Of a stretch of 57,070 nt of DNA, positions 39,681 through 50,040 are shown one piece after another. Origin of the DNA: Paulinella micropora. Its lineage: Eukaryota; Cercozoa; Imbricatea; Euglyphida. The first letter of the stretch is position 1. Each line of letters begins with the position of its first letter. The DNA lies in the NCBI GenBank assembly GCA_009731375.1, contig BJOX01000319.1:405853-462922 (forward strand). The letters run 5' to 3'. The notes beneath the pieces were generated by a model. The model was not told where the DNA came from. It searched no databases and saw only the letters and a program-made list of their open reading frames with translations. The translations under genes were made by a program, and so were the position numbers.

Positions 39681-39730
<50 letters not shown>

Positions 39731-39865
39731 CAGGTGCGCGCCGCCACCCCTCTCTGCACGCGAGAGAGCAGCGAGATAGAGGGAACTGTCGTTGTTGTTG
39801 CTGTTTGGCTTGGTTTGGTTTGGTTTGGTTTGGTTTGGCTGTTGTTAAGAGCCTCAGGGAGACCC

Positions 39866-39896
<31 letters not shown>

Positions 39897-40099
39897 NNNN
39901 NNNNNNCTCTGTGGCTGGTTGCCGACCGCTTTGTTTTTCCCAAAAGGCTCTTGGGGTGAACTTGTTGAGCTTGTTGAAGTTGAGCTGCTTGTGCGCGCCC
40001 GTGCCGGGCATTGGCGGCGGCGGCAACGCGCGCAGCCAGCTCACCGGCACACAGCGCACAGCCTTCACCTGCGGCTTACGCGCCTGCGTGCTGCAGACC

Positions 40100-40131
<32 letters not shown>

Positions 40132-40560
40132 TGTGTGTGTGATACGTAGACAAGAGTGAGGGCGTGAAAGGTGCGGAGGACGCAGCGAGCTGGCATGCTG
40201 GCGGTGCTATTCAGAAGAGAAAGAGAGAGAGAGAGAGAGACAGGGAGGGAGGGAGGCAGAGAGCAAGAGTGGGCAGGCAGGCGAAAAAAGAGGGGAAAAG
40301 AGCAGGTAGACAGGCGAAAGAGAGAGGGAACAAGGCCAGGCAGGGTGGCAAAAGAAGAACCAGGGGCAAGAAGGCAAAAGAAGGAGGGAGCAAGACGGCA
40401 GGCAGGGCGGTATGTTGTTGTTGTTGTTGTTGTTGTTGTTGTCGTCGTCGTCGTTGTGGTTGTGGACCATGCCCAGTGCTGTGAAGAGTGAGCTGGGCGG
40501 AACAGGCTTCCAGACGTATAGCGCGCGCCCCGTGCTGCATGACACACAGCCAGATAGATA
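38421..40560. repeat. Microsatellite-rich intergenic DNA with two 10-N gaps
   Basis: Contents in order: a TTC/TTCC-rich tract (38580-38750), a GATA array (39056-39114), poly(G) before the gap at 39530-39539, (GA)n at about 39680-39730, a TTTGG pentanucleotide array (39805-39840), poly(C) before the gap at 39897-39906, (GT)n at about 40100-40142, and a (GTT)n/(GTC)n tract at 40414-40455. Both gaps abut G or C homopolymers, which explains why assembly stopped there. Confidence 0.85.
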
Positions 40561-41035
40561 GATGCTGCCTCCATCGACCTGCTACTGCCTTGCTACTGCC
40601 TTGCTACTGCCTTACTACTGCCTGAATCATCCTGCTACTGCGGCCCTACTGCCGCACTACTACCTTACTGCTGCCTCAATCGTCCTGCGAATTCCTTACT
40701 TCTGCCTTGCTGCTGCCTTACTACTGCCTTACTACTGCCTCTTTCGTCCTGCTACTGCCGCACTACTGCCTGAATCGTGCTGCTACTGCCTTACTACTGC
40801 TTTACTACTGCTTTACTACTGCCTCAATGATCCTGCAACTGCCTAACTACTGCCTTACTACTGCTTCATGCTACTGCCTTTCTGCTGCCTTGCTACTGCC
40901 TCACTACTGTCTGAATCTTCCTTCTACTGCCGCATTACTGCCTGAATCGTCTGCTACTGCCTTACTTCCTGCTGCCTTCCGGCTGCCTTCCTGTTGCCTT
41001 CCTGCTGCCTTACTGCTGCTGTGTCTTACCGGTGC
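40561..41035 (+). repeat. Minisatellite of CTACTGCCTTA-type units
   Basis: About 470 nt built from degenerate 10-11-nt units such as CTACTGCCTTA and CTGCTACTGC, with interspersed TGAATCxTCCTGC. The period is not a multiple of three and the ORFs across it are by-products of the repeat. Confidence 0.85.
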
Positions 41036-42404
41036 TGCCAGACCAGCTGGAAGTCGATCGGGTGCGGCGCCAACAGGTCCACGAACTCATCGCTGTGACA
41101 CAGCACACACACCACACACTGCCTCACACAGGGCCATATATATATATATATGTATATACATATATATATGTATATATATATATATAAGACGTGGCCTGGA
41201 ACCCCGTCGAAAGAAGGAGAGGGGAAAAAATAGGGAAATTTCTGAATTTTTTTTTGGGGCGTCTGCAAATGGGATGTCCCGAATCTTCGGTCGTCCTTAC
41301 CGAGGGATGTCCCAGAATGGACCTGAGTTGGAATGTCATATTCCTCCATTGGACACCCCGAGACATTGTTGCTCAGGAGACATCTATGTTTCGGTAGAAT
41401 CCCATGTTAGGGATGTCCCAAAATTTCTTCTAGGACATACCCCCGTTTTTATCTTCTTTCTTTTTTCCCAAGAGTCTTTCAAGGGTCCGTGCATGCATAG
41501 ATATACCATGATCACATATCTCCTGCACTTTGTACATATGAAATAAAACCAGCTATCCCAGACTTCCTTTGATAGAAAACATGAATCGCAAAGTGATGGG
41601 TTTGAAAATTCAAAAAAATTCAAGTGTCATTTTTGAAATCTTCCATATTGGATTTATCACGGCTCAAGAGCTTGAGGCTCGAGTATGCTGAATGCTGTGG
41701 AACGTCTTTGGGGCATACTAGTTCCGAGGTGAGCCTGCGTTGTTAAGCGGCCGATCCCATTCCCAGACCCAAACCCCTTTCAGGCTTAGAAATCTAAGAT
41801 CTCCAAACTCAAGAAGTGACCTACCCCAAAACAAGCTGCCGCCTGACAGATTAGATCTTTCTGTCCCAACCATATGCGGTGGGCTTTTTTTATGATACGG
41901 CCGATACAGCATCTCTGACTTACACAGGGACTAAGGAATACAGTAAGGATTGAGCTCGGTATTTCTGGACAAGAGCGCGGAAAAAGCGAAGGACATCGAT
42001 TCTGGGGCTTTCTTCGTGAGAAAAATTGCTAACGGTTTTTGGTTGTTCACCTCGCAAACAAGGCAGATCAGGACTAGAGTACGTTGCGTTAGAGAGCGTA
42101 TGGATGGATATATGCGACCTTACATGTACCCTTTCCTGCGTCCACTTCGGACGGAAATCAAGGAATACGAGAGTTAGATACCAGAATTCATCCTCGTTCT
42201 CCCACTTTCTGTCTACCTCGATGTAAAAGGTAAACCGTAGAATATGTGAATAGCATAGTAGTACACATAGCCTGCAGTGTATGCACATCAAATAAAACCA
42301 GCTATCTCGGCCTTCTTTCTAGAGAGAAAGAGAATCAAAAGTGAGAATTCTCTTTTGGGAAACGTCTTATATATACAAATATATACATATATGTATATAT
42401 ATAC

Positions 42405-42420
<16 letters not shown>
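41036..42420. other. Intergenic DNA with AT repeats and a short dispersed repeat
   Basis: An (AT)n/(GTAT)n tract lies at about 41138-41186. The decamer GGGATGTCCC occurs three times at 41271, 41304 and 41410. A block of about 55 nt containing AAATAAAACCAGCTATC at 41540 recurs near 42288 and may be part of a dispersed repeat. No ORF looks coding. Confidence 0.5.
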
Positions 42421-42443
<23 letters not shown>

Positions 42444-43081
42444 CAGGTCGCCACGCTGGGACATGCAGGCAGCACGGAGGACGGGCGCAGGCCGCAAAGA
42501 AGAGAGAGAGAAAGAGAGAGAGAGAAGAGAGAGAGAGAGAAGAGAAGAGAGAGAGAGAGAGGAAGAGGAAGAGAGAGAGAGAGACACACACACACAGACA
42601 GACACAGACAGAAAACGGTTCGACCTGAGGCAGGCGGTGGGGGCGCCGCCCGCGTGCGACAGCCACACCTGCACACAACGACAACAACACACCGCACCAG
42701 CCTCTTTCCCTCCCGCCCGCCCTCCCTCCCTCCCTGGCTCACTTTCTACCGCCCTCGCTGCCTGCACCTCTCTCGCTACCACACACACACACACACACAC
42801 TCGCTACCACTCTTCTCTGTTCTCTCTCTCTCTCTCTCTCATATATCCCCCCCNNNNNNNNNNNNNNNNNNNNNNNNNNNNNNNNNNNNNNNNNNNNNNN
42901 NNNNNNNNNNNNNNNNNNNNNNNNNNNNNNNNNNNNNNNNNNNNNNNNNNNNNNNNNNNNNNNNNNNNNNNNNNNNNNNNNNNNNNNNNNNNNNNNNNNN
43001 NNNNNNNNNNNNNNNNCCCCCCCGGCGCGCTCACAGAACCACTTTGTCTCTATCATCTGTCTATGTCTGTCTGTTTGTCTG

Positions 43082-43150
<69 letters not shown>

Positions 43151-43260
43151 TTCTCTCTCCCTCTCTTTCTTTCTCTCTGCTGCTGCTGCTACTTCTTGTG
43201 CGTGGCTGGGCGGTGAGTAGCCGTCGCCCGCGTAGCTGCCCAGCACAAGACGCACCTGCA
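42421..43260. repeat. GT, GA, CA and CT microsatellites around a 163-N gap
   Basis: (GT)n at 42420-42444, GA-rich at about 42500-42590, CA and CT tracts to 42853, then Ns from 42854 to 43016, and a long (CT)n at 43080-43175. The ORFs here are repeat artefacts. Confidence 0.9.
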
Positions 43261-44206
43261 ACAAAACACATATACCACATACGCCACACACCACACACAC
43301 CACATACGCCACATACGCCACCTAGCTGCCCAATAACAGCCACAAGTGGAGATCGCAACCAACAACACACAGCACACACACACACCACACCACACACGTA
43401 GCAGCCCAGCACCAGTCGAACCTGCAACACAACACACAAGACACACACACCACACACATCACTCACAGCACACACGCGCATACGCCACACACCACACACG
43501 CACACCACACCACACCAAGCTGCCCAGTACAAGCCGCACTGCACACCCGCATCCCATAACACACAGCATACACTACATACACAGCACACAACGCACCTAG
43601 CTGCCCAGTACAAGCCGCACCTGCAACTCAATGCAACACAAAGCACACACCACATACACCGCATACACCACACACCAAGCTGCACAGCACCAGCCGGACA
43701 TACCAACCCATACCAACCCACACCAACACAGACATAACACACGCAACACACCGAACACCGAACATCGAATACCGAACACAACAAGCAACACACAACACAC
43801 AACACAGTGGCCACCAACCAGAAACCACAGAAAGACAGCAGGCAAGCATGTATGACATACACACACACACTCTCTCTCTCTCACACACACACACGCAAAC
43901 ACACACAAAAACGCGCATGCACAAAAAAAAGCATGAAAATCAAGGAAAGGCAAAGATGGACACTAAGGAACACAAGAGAGGTGGGTGTGAGGGGAGGGTT
44001 AGAGGGGTTACGCGAGTCCTGGCTTGAGGGAGAGGGGAGCTGCTGGGACTGGAGGAGGAGGAGGAAGCGGAAGCGGAAGAAGAGGAGGAGGAGGGTGGGC
44101 GGGGGAACAAGGGCCCGGGAGGCAGCGGAGCGTGGCGCCAAACAGAACTTTTGCCCTGCGCAGCGCACAGACAGAGATATGAGCTATGAGCCGAGAGAGT
44201 GCGGAC
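43261..44206. repeat. Imperfect CA-rich satellite-like array
   Basis: From 43261 to about 43900 the DNA is made of ACACCACA-type words with recurring AGCTGCCCAGyACmAGyCG inserts (43324, 43400, 43517, 43600, 43678), that is, a higher-order repeat of about 80-115 nt. A G/A-rich stretch follows to 44206. No gene is seen. Confidence 0.6.
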
Positions 44207-44215
44207 GGAAGGAAG

Positions 44216-44249
<34 letters not shown>

Positions 44250-44762
44250 TATAGATAGATAGTGTTTAATCTGTGGGCGTGGCATAGATTTAAAAGCCAT
44301 AAGCCTCCAATACTTCCCCCGGACAGGAACTCTCAGCACTTCACAATGTGCATACCAACCATCCGCTCGGTTTGGTGCCCGTGCCCAGTTCAAGTCGAAA
44401 GGTAGCCGAGCCCTTGAACTGTAGAGAACAACCACTAAAAGACTCCCCCAGAGGCGTGTGCCATAAGGAGATGATGGGCAGATAAGCCGAGGTTTCGGGA
44501 GTTCACGCTCGTTGTGAGTTACCTTCTACAACCTCGACTTCATCAACCCTTTACATCACGGCCCCGGTCGGGAGTCGGCCGCTGTTAGCCCTGCGCTGCG
44601 CGCGATCAACGGCGGACAAAACCGTCAATATAGGAGATAGTTAGATCTGAACCCGATCTGAACCCCAGGCTGTAGTTGCCAGTGGCAGAGTCCGTCTCCA
44701 TGGAAGGAAGAAGATAGATAGCTAGATAGGTTATATAGATAGATAGATATAGATAGATAGAT

Positions 44763-44808
<46 letters not shown>

Positions 44809-44820
44809 GGCGGAGGTAGT
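44207..44820. repeat. Two GATA arrays flanking a 430-nt unique segment
   Basis: GGAAGGAAGAAGATAGATAG occurs at both array starts (44208 and 44703). The unique segment between contains an 8-bp inverted repeat, AGTTCAAG/CTTGAACT (about 44389-44420). No ORF or RNA gene is recognised in it. Confidence 0.6.
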
Positions 44821-45675
44821 GGCCTGTGAGCGTGTTCCCTTGCTGGTCCAGACGCACTGCAGCCGCTCTGCGCGCACCGGCAGCACAGACACGCGCAGCG
44901 AACGCACCTGAAACAGCAATCACAACAACGACACAACAACGACCACGTGTGTGCATGTCGCGAGTGTGTGTGTGTGTGTGTGTGTATGTATGTGTGTGTG
45001 TGTGTGTGTACCATTTCCACTAGGCTGGGTCTGGTCCAGGCCGCCACGTCTGCCTGCAGCGGGCCCTACACGCCACATTACGCAAGGGGCATATTGGCAC
45101 TGGAGGTGGGCAGCACATGCGGGGGACCGGCCGGGGTGACGCGACGGCGGCGGCGGCGGCGGGGCGAGGTGATGAGCTGCCTTGCTTTGCATCGGGTGAG
45201 GCGGGTTGAGCGCCGCTCGAGTCCTCAATGGGCCGCGCCGCGCCGCACATCTCACACGACAACAGCGGACCCGCTGCAGCCACAACATGCAAACACGCTC
45301 AAGTATATGTTGGCAGGTCAGACATAGAATACCAGTGTGTCAGTGGACCTGTCTACATGTTGCAGCATTGACGCAGGTAAATGTATAAAGTGCACAATTC
45401 CATGTAGCGGATATGAAAATGTTCATGTACATACAAACATGCGTACGTGAAGCCAGTCAGACACACGCACATGCACAAGAGGATGGAGCCATGGAGCAGT
45501 AGAGGAGAGGGCAAGCGGCAGGGGTCGGGCAGGCTTGCGGGGGGGGGGGGGGGGNNNNNNNNNNNNNNNNNNNNNNNNNNNNNNNNNNNNNNNNNNNNNN
45601 NNNNNNNNNNNNNNNNNNNNNNNNNNNNNNNNNNNNNNNNNNNNNNNNNNNNNNNNNNNNNNNNNNNNNNNNNNN

Positions 45676-45740
<65 letters not shown>
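44821..45740. other. Non-coding with GT repeat, poly(G) and a 121-N gap
   Basis: (GT)n at about 44965-45010; Ns from 45555 to 45675 flanked on both sides by long poly(G). The region probably holds an intron or the 3' end of the host gene to the right, but the gap hides it. ORFs running through poly(G) as poly-Pro or poly-Gly are artefacts. Confidence 0.7.
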
Positions 45741-45742
<2 letters not shown>

Positions 45743-48700
45743 ACAGACCGTTGGCGAATGTGCAAGCCGTGCAGGCCCAGCTGTCCAGCTCGTGCTCTGC
45801 CCCGCCCTCCTGTGCCTCCGGCCTGCCTGTCCCTTTTCCTTTCCTTTCTGGCGGCGCGGCAGAGCTTTCCGCCTTGCCGTTTGACTTGGCACGGACAGGC
45901 TCCGCTTGCAAGATCTGTTCTTTTGCCTTGGCTGGGCTGGCCTCGCCGGTCTGCGCGCGGCGAAGGCGGCAAATCTCGCTCAACACCCTCTGTTCCTCGT
46001 GCTCTGCGCTCTGCTTTTCCTCTCCCTCTGCTCGCTGGCTGCCGCTCTGGCCTGCACTGCTGCCCTTGGACGCGTCGTGGGCGGGTTTGTCCGGGCTGGC
46101 TGTGGGGCTGGAGCCGAAAGTGGCCAGCCCGCGGTCCTCTCGCAGCAGTGTCTTCCAGTCCTGCTCGCGCAAGCCCGCGCCGTCCCCTAACCGCGCCACC
46201 TGCGGCTGGCGCGCCGCGATGAGCGCCTGTGCGTCCTTGAACGCCAGCGGAATGGCCAGCTTCTGGAAGAGGTGCTCCAGCTCCCTGGCCGAGAGCTTGC
46301 CATCCTTGTCTGCGTCGAAGGCGCGGAACACGTCCATGGCGTACAGGTCGTGCGCCGCCAGCCCTTGCCGGATCTTGGCCAGGCGCGCGCGGTGCGCCAG
46401 CAGGTGCAGCTGGTCGCCCTGCGTAAAGAGGCGCGCCAGCGGCGTGGGCGCCCACTCCCAGCTGTCCTGTTGGCGGCGCCGGTGCGCGCGGATGGACATG
46501 AACCAGCGCTGGCGGACCGCGGGCGGCGTGGGCTGCAGCGTGTTGAGCAGCAGGCGCAGGTGCGGCGCGTGGTAGAAGCAGTCCGAGTTGAGAAAGCGGA
46601 ACGCCTGCATGGCGGTGTGCAGCTGGTTCATGGAGGACGCCGGGAACAGGCGACACGACGTGCCCAGCAGCGCCAGCGGCGGCGTGACCAGGTTGTAGGT
46701 CTTGCGGTTGTTCCACATGCCCAGCTGTGTCTTGTTCAGCTTCTCAAACAACTGCCCCAGGCCACCCACTCCCGGGATGTGGCGGATTGGCCTGCCCTGG
46801 TTGGCCTGCACAGCATGCTCAGGAGGGCGAAAGGCGCGCGCCAGGTGCAGGATGCGCACAAGCGTCTCTGCCTCGGCCAAGGACAGCAGCAGAAAGTAGC
46901 GACCTTGCTGCATGCTCATGTGCGCCCCAGTCCGGAACATCTGGCACACCTCGTTGAAAGAAAAGCGGCCGTCGCCGTCGTTGTCGATTCGGGCAGCCAG
47001 CAGCTCCGAGTGCTCCTGCACGTCCAGGATCTGCAGCAGCTGCGTGAAGTCCTCCAGTGACACGTAGCCCGACTGCTCGGTGTCGAACAGGTCGAACACC
47101 TCCTGGATCCGCTCCCTCTGCTCGCTGCTGAGCTCCTTGGCTGACTGGGCCGCTTGGTCCCGCTCGGGGGAGGCTGGCAGCACAGCTAGCAGGTCCTGGT
47201 CGGGGATCCACTCCAGCACCGCCACCACGTGCTTGAGGCGGTGGTGGGCGGTGCGCCACCAGGAAGGCTTGAAGTAGTTCTGGCTGACGAAACAGAAGTC
47301 GGGCAAGGAGGGCAGCGTCAGCTCGCGCGCGCCGTACAGCTGGAACTTGGAGAGCGGGTAGAAGGGATAGGAAGGCAGCGCGGACAGAGACGAGGGCGAG
47401 CGGGGGTCCATAGCAAGCGCCTCCAACGTCCAGTGAACTGGCGTTTCTTGTTCTCTCACATAATTCATCTTCTTATACTCCTCTATTACCGTCTCCTGTT
47501 GGACCTCCTGCTCGATCTCGTTCTCGATCTCGTTCTCTTCTTCCTGCTCCTGTTCCCTCTCTTGCACCTTTTCCGCTTCCAGCTCTCTGGCCCTGCTTTC
47601 CGGACTGTGCGCTGTGGCGGACGGCTGTTCAGAGTGCTGCAGCTGCTGCGCTACCGAGCGGCAACGTGCCAGCGTGGCGCGGTCGAAGGCCGAAGACACG
47701 TCCAGCAGCGAAGCCAAGGGCGCGTGAGACTTGACCTGCGCATCCAGTGAGGCCAGCAGACCCTTGTGCCGCGGCAGCTGCGCGGACACGGTGTAGCCCA
47801 CCGGCTCGCGGAACACCTGCAGCGCGATCTGCTTGTGCGCGCAGCTGAGCTCGCGGCCAGTCCGGCCCGGCGAATCCACAGCGGCCCGGCCGCGCAGCAG
47901 GTAGCGGAAGGCCTGCTTGCGCCAGATGTTGCGCAGGTCCTGCAGACAGAGCATCGACTGCTGCAGACGCTGTGCGTGGAAGCCGTTGCCGGTCAGCCAG
48001 CCTGCCACCAGCTGCAGGAACTCTCTGGTGCGCGGCGGGGCCGGCGCGGAGCCCGGGCTGGAGGGGTCACAGGCGAAGTGCGGGATGGACAGCGAGGGGA
48101 AGGAGCTGCGAATGAGCTGCACGACTTCCGGTACTAGCAGGATCTCCACCGACTGGCCGTGCCCGATCCCGCGCATCCGGTACGCGCCCTGCGCATAGTC
48201 TCGCCAGCTCATGTCCTTGCCCAGCGTCAAGGCGGCGGTCGCGTCCAGACAGTGCTGGATGTCCATGCCCGTGGTGTGGATCTGGTCGTAGAAGGCGAAC
48301 CTCCGCTTCAAGGCGATCCCGCACTGCTCAATAGGCAGCACGGGCCATCCGGACGCGGGAAGCCCGGGCGTACGCACCAGCACCATTTTGCGGTCTCGTC
48401 CATCGAGATAGACCACGCCGTCGACGTGGGGCAGCCCGCGCGACAGCAGCTCGCGAGCCACTTCCAGGTTGCCCAGCCCCGTGATGAGCGCGCCCGAGTC
48501 GATCAGCGCGTTGTACGCGCCCGTCGCAGCGCCAGGCCGCCGCCGCCTGCCCGCCACCATGTCCAGCAGGCTGTTGACGCTCCAGCCCGGAGGCACCGCG
48601 CGCACAGACACCACGCTGGGGTCCGTCAAGACGTGCAGCAAGCGCGCGTCCGTGCCGCGTTCGAAATGGCAGATGCCGTCCCCTAGCTCACGAGGGATCA

Positions 48701-48917
48701 GCGAGGAAGGCGTGCCCGAAAAGCCCAGCCTCCCAGAATCCTCGCCGAAGATCATCTCGCCGCCAAGGCAGACCCCGTTGGCGCTGAGCTTGGTGCGCTG
48801 CTGGCGGGTCTGCGCGGGAAAGAGCTCCGAAGAAGTGAGGTAGCTGTACAGTAGCGCGGGCAGACACTTGAGACGCGACCACAGCAGGTTTAGCACCTCC
48901 TCGTCTTCGAACTCCAG
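45741..48917 (-). CDS. Host giant protein, exon 5: DUF3645-type helicase-like end, EF-hands, RanBP2 finger
   Basis: The exon starts after TATGTAG at 48917 with LEFEDEEVLNLLWSR. Its first third shows the conserved patterns ALIDSGALITGLGNLEVARE, FYDQIHTTGMDIQHCLDA and LGKDMSWRDYAQGAYRMRG of the DUF3638/DUF3645 family, a poorly known group with DEAD-like helicase features. A coiled Glu/Gln stretch follows. There are three EF-hand loops: DTEQSGYVSLED, DNDGDGRFSFNE and DADKDGKLSARE, each with Asp at position 1 and Glu or Asp at 12. Near the end DSWACTACTFANG is the first half of a RanBP2-type zinc finger, cut by poly(G) and the gap. The frame is open throughout. The 3' boundary is approximate. Confidence 0.8.
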
Positions 48918-49115
48918 CTACATACATACATACATACACATACATACATATATAAAAACACATACATTTATACAAAAATAAATACAAACATACATCATAC
49001 ATACATACATTCATTCATTCATACATACATACATACATACATACATACATACATACATGGAATACATACATAGAATACATAGAATACATACGTGAATACA
49101 TACATACATACATAC
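48918..49115 (-). other. Intron 4 of the host gene, 198 nt, ATGT array
   Basis: Minus strand: CGCCTG|GTATGTATGT at the donor, GTATGTATGTAG|CTG at the acceptor. Almost the whole intron is (GTAT)n with small variants (ATTC, AATG). Phase 0. Confidence 0.85.
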
Positions 49116-49922
49116 CAGGCGCAAGGGCGGCGACTGCCACTTCTCGGCATCGCCGTCCCACCACTCTGCTAACTCATCCTGGTCGATCGGCCACGGCCCG
49201 TTGCCGTTCGGCCTGCTGCCGTTGCCTCGCGCGCGGGCCGCCATGGCAATTTCCGCCTGCTGCCGAGAATACTGGCGGATCTTGCCGTTGGCCAGCTGCA
49301 CCCAGCGGGCGAACAGCTTGGAAGTGGGCCGGCGAGCCAGAGGGCCCGACTCGCGCATCATGCGCTCTTTCAGGCGAGTCAGCAACGCAGTGAATTCCGC
49401 CTTGCGCAGCCCCTCGTACCTGTAGGCCAAGATGGTCAGGCCAATCACCACGTCAGGCTGCGCGAACTCGGCCGCGCGCGACGGCACATCTTTGCCCACA
49501 AAGGGCACGGCCATGACTTCGCGTGACTTCGGCATCCTGGGCGTGATCTGCAGCGCACGCGCCAGGTCCTCCGCATTCAAGAGCCCGAATGACACGCGGT
49601 CGATCTTGGACAGCACGTGCGGCAGAAAGGACAGACACCAATCGCGCGCAAAGTTGAGCAGCTTCCTGTCCTTCTGCTGCAGACTGCCGAACTTGTTGGC
49701 GTGGCCCTCTGACAGCGCGTGGCCGGCTAGGAAGGTCTTGGCGATTTGTGTGTCGAGGCGCACGTGCTTGGCGTCGAGGAAGATCATGACCCAGTCGATG
49801 ATGATGGACGCAATTTCCGACCGGTAGGCGGCCGGGTCCAGCAGCACCAGGTGCGGCGTGGACTGCAGCCAACGCTGCTGCAAACCAGTCCACAGCGCAG
49901 AACGCAAACGGGCTAGCACCGC
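49116..49922 (-). CDS. Host giant protein, exon 4
   Basis: 269 codons, open, from GCGGTGCTAGCC at 49922 to CGCCTG at 49116, both phase 0. The protein reads AVLARLRSALWTGLQQRW, VLLDPAAYRSEIASIIIDWV, FLAGHALSEGHANKFGSLQQ, and RMPKSREVMAVPFVGKDVPS. It lies between the ATP-binding part (exon 3) and the DUF3645 part (exon 5), and the SREVMAVPFVGKD stretch is typical of the same family. GC-rich like the other exons. Confidence 0.8.
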
Positions 49923-50040
49923 CTGTGCAACCAAACAGAGAACCCAATCGACAACATACATACATACGTACATAGATCCATACCTACATACATACATATA
50001 TTATATATATATATGTATGTATGTATGTATATTTATACAC
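49923..50040 (-). other. Intron 3 of the host gene, 118 nt, palindromic ACAT/ATGT array
   Basis: Minus strand donor ATACAT|GTGTATAA, acceptor TTGCACAG|GCG. It contains CATACATACATA, a (TA)n core and then TATGTATGTATG, so it can fold into a hairpin. The donor is weaker than those of the other introns, so the exact 5' edge is less certain. Phase 0. Confidence 0.65.

Noticed and set aside
42277-43401. Long plus- and minus-strand ORFs through GA, CT and CA tracts
   Set aside because: They translate to repetitive dipeptides and cross a 163-N gap.
44380-44430. tRNA gene, from TTCAAGTC resembling a B box
   Set aside because: No A box, cloverleaf or anticodon arm could be built; only an 8-bp hairpin is present.
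45423-45740. Poly-Pro or poly-Gly extension of the host gene through poly(G)
   Set aside because: The homopolymer flanks the gap on both sides and is best read as intronic or as an assembly artefact.
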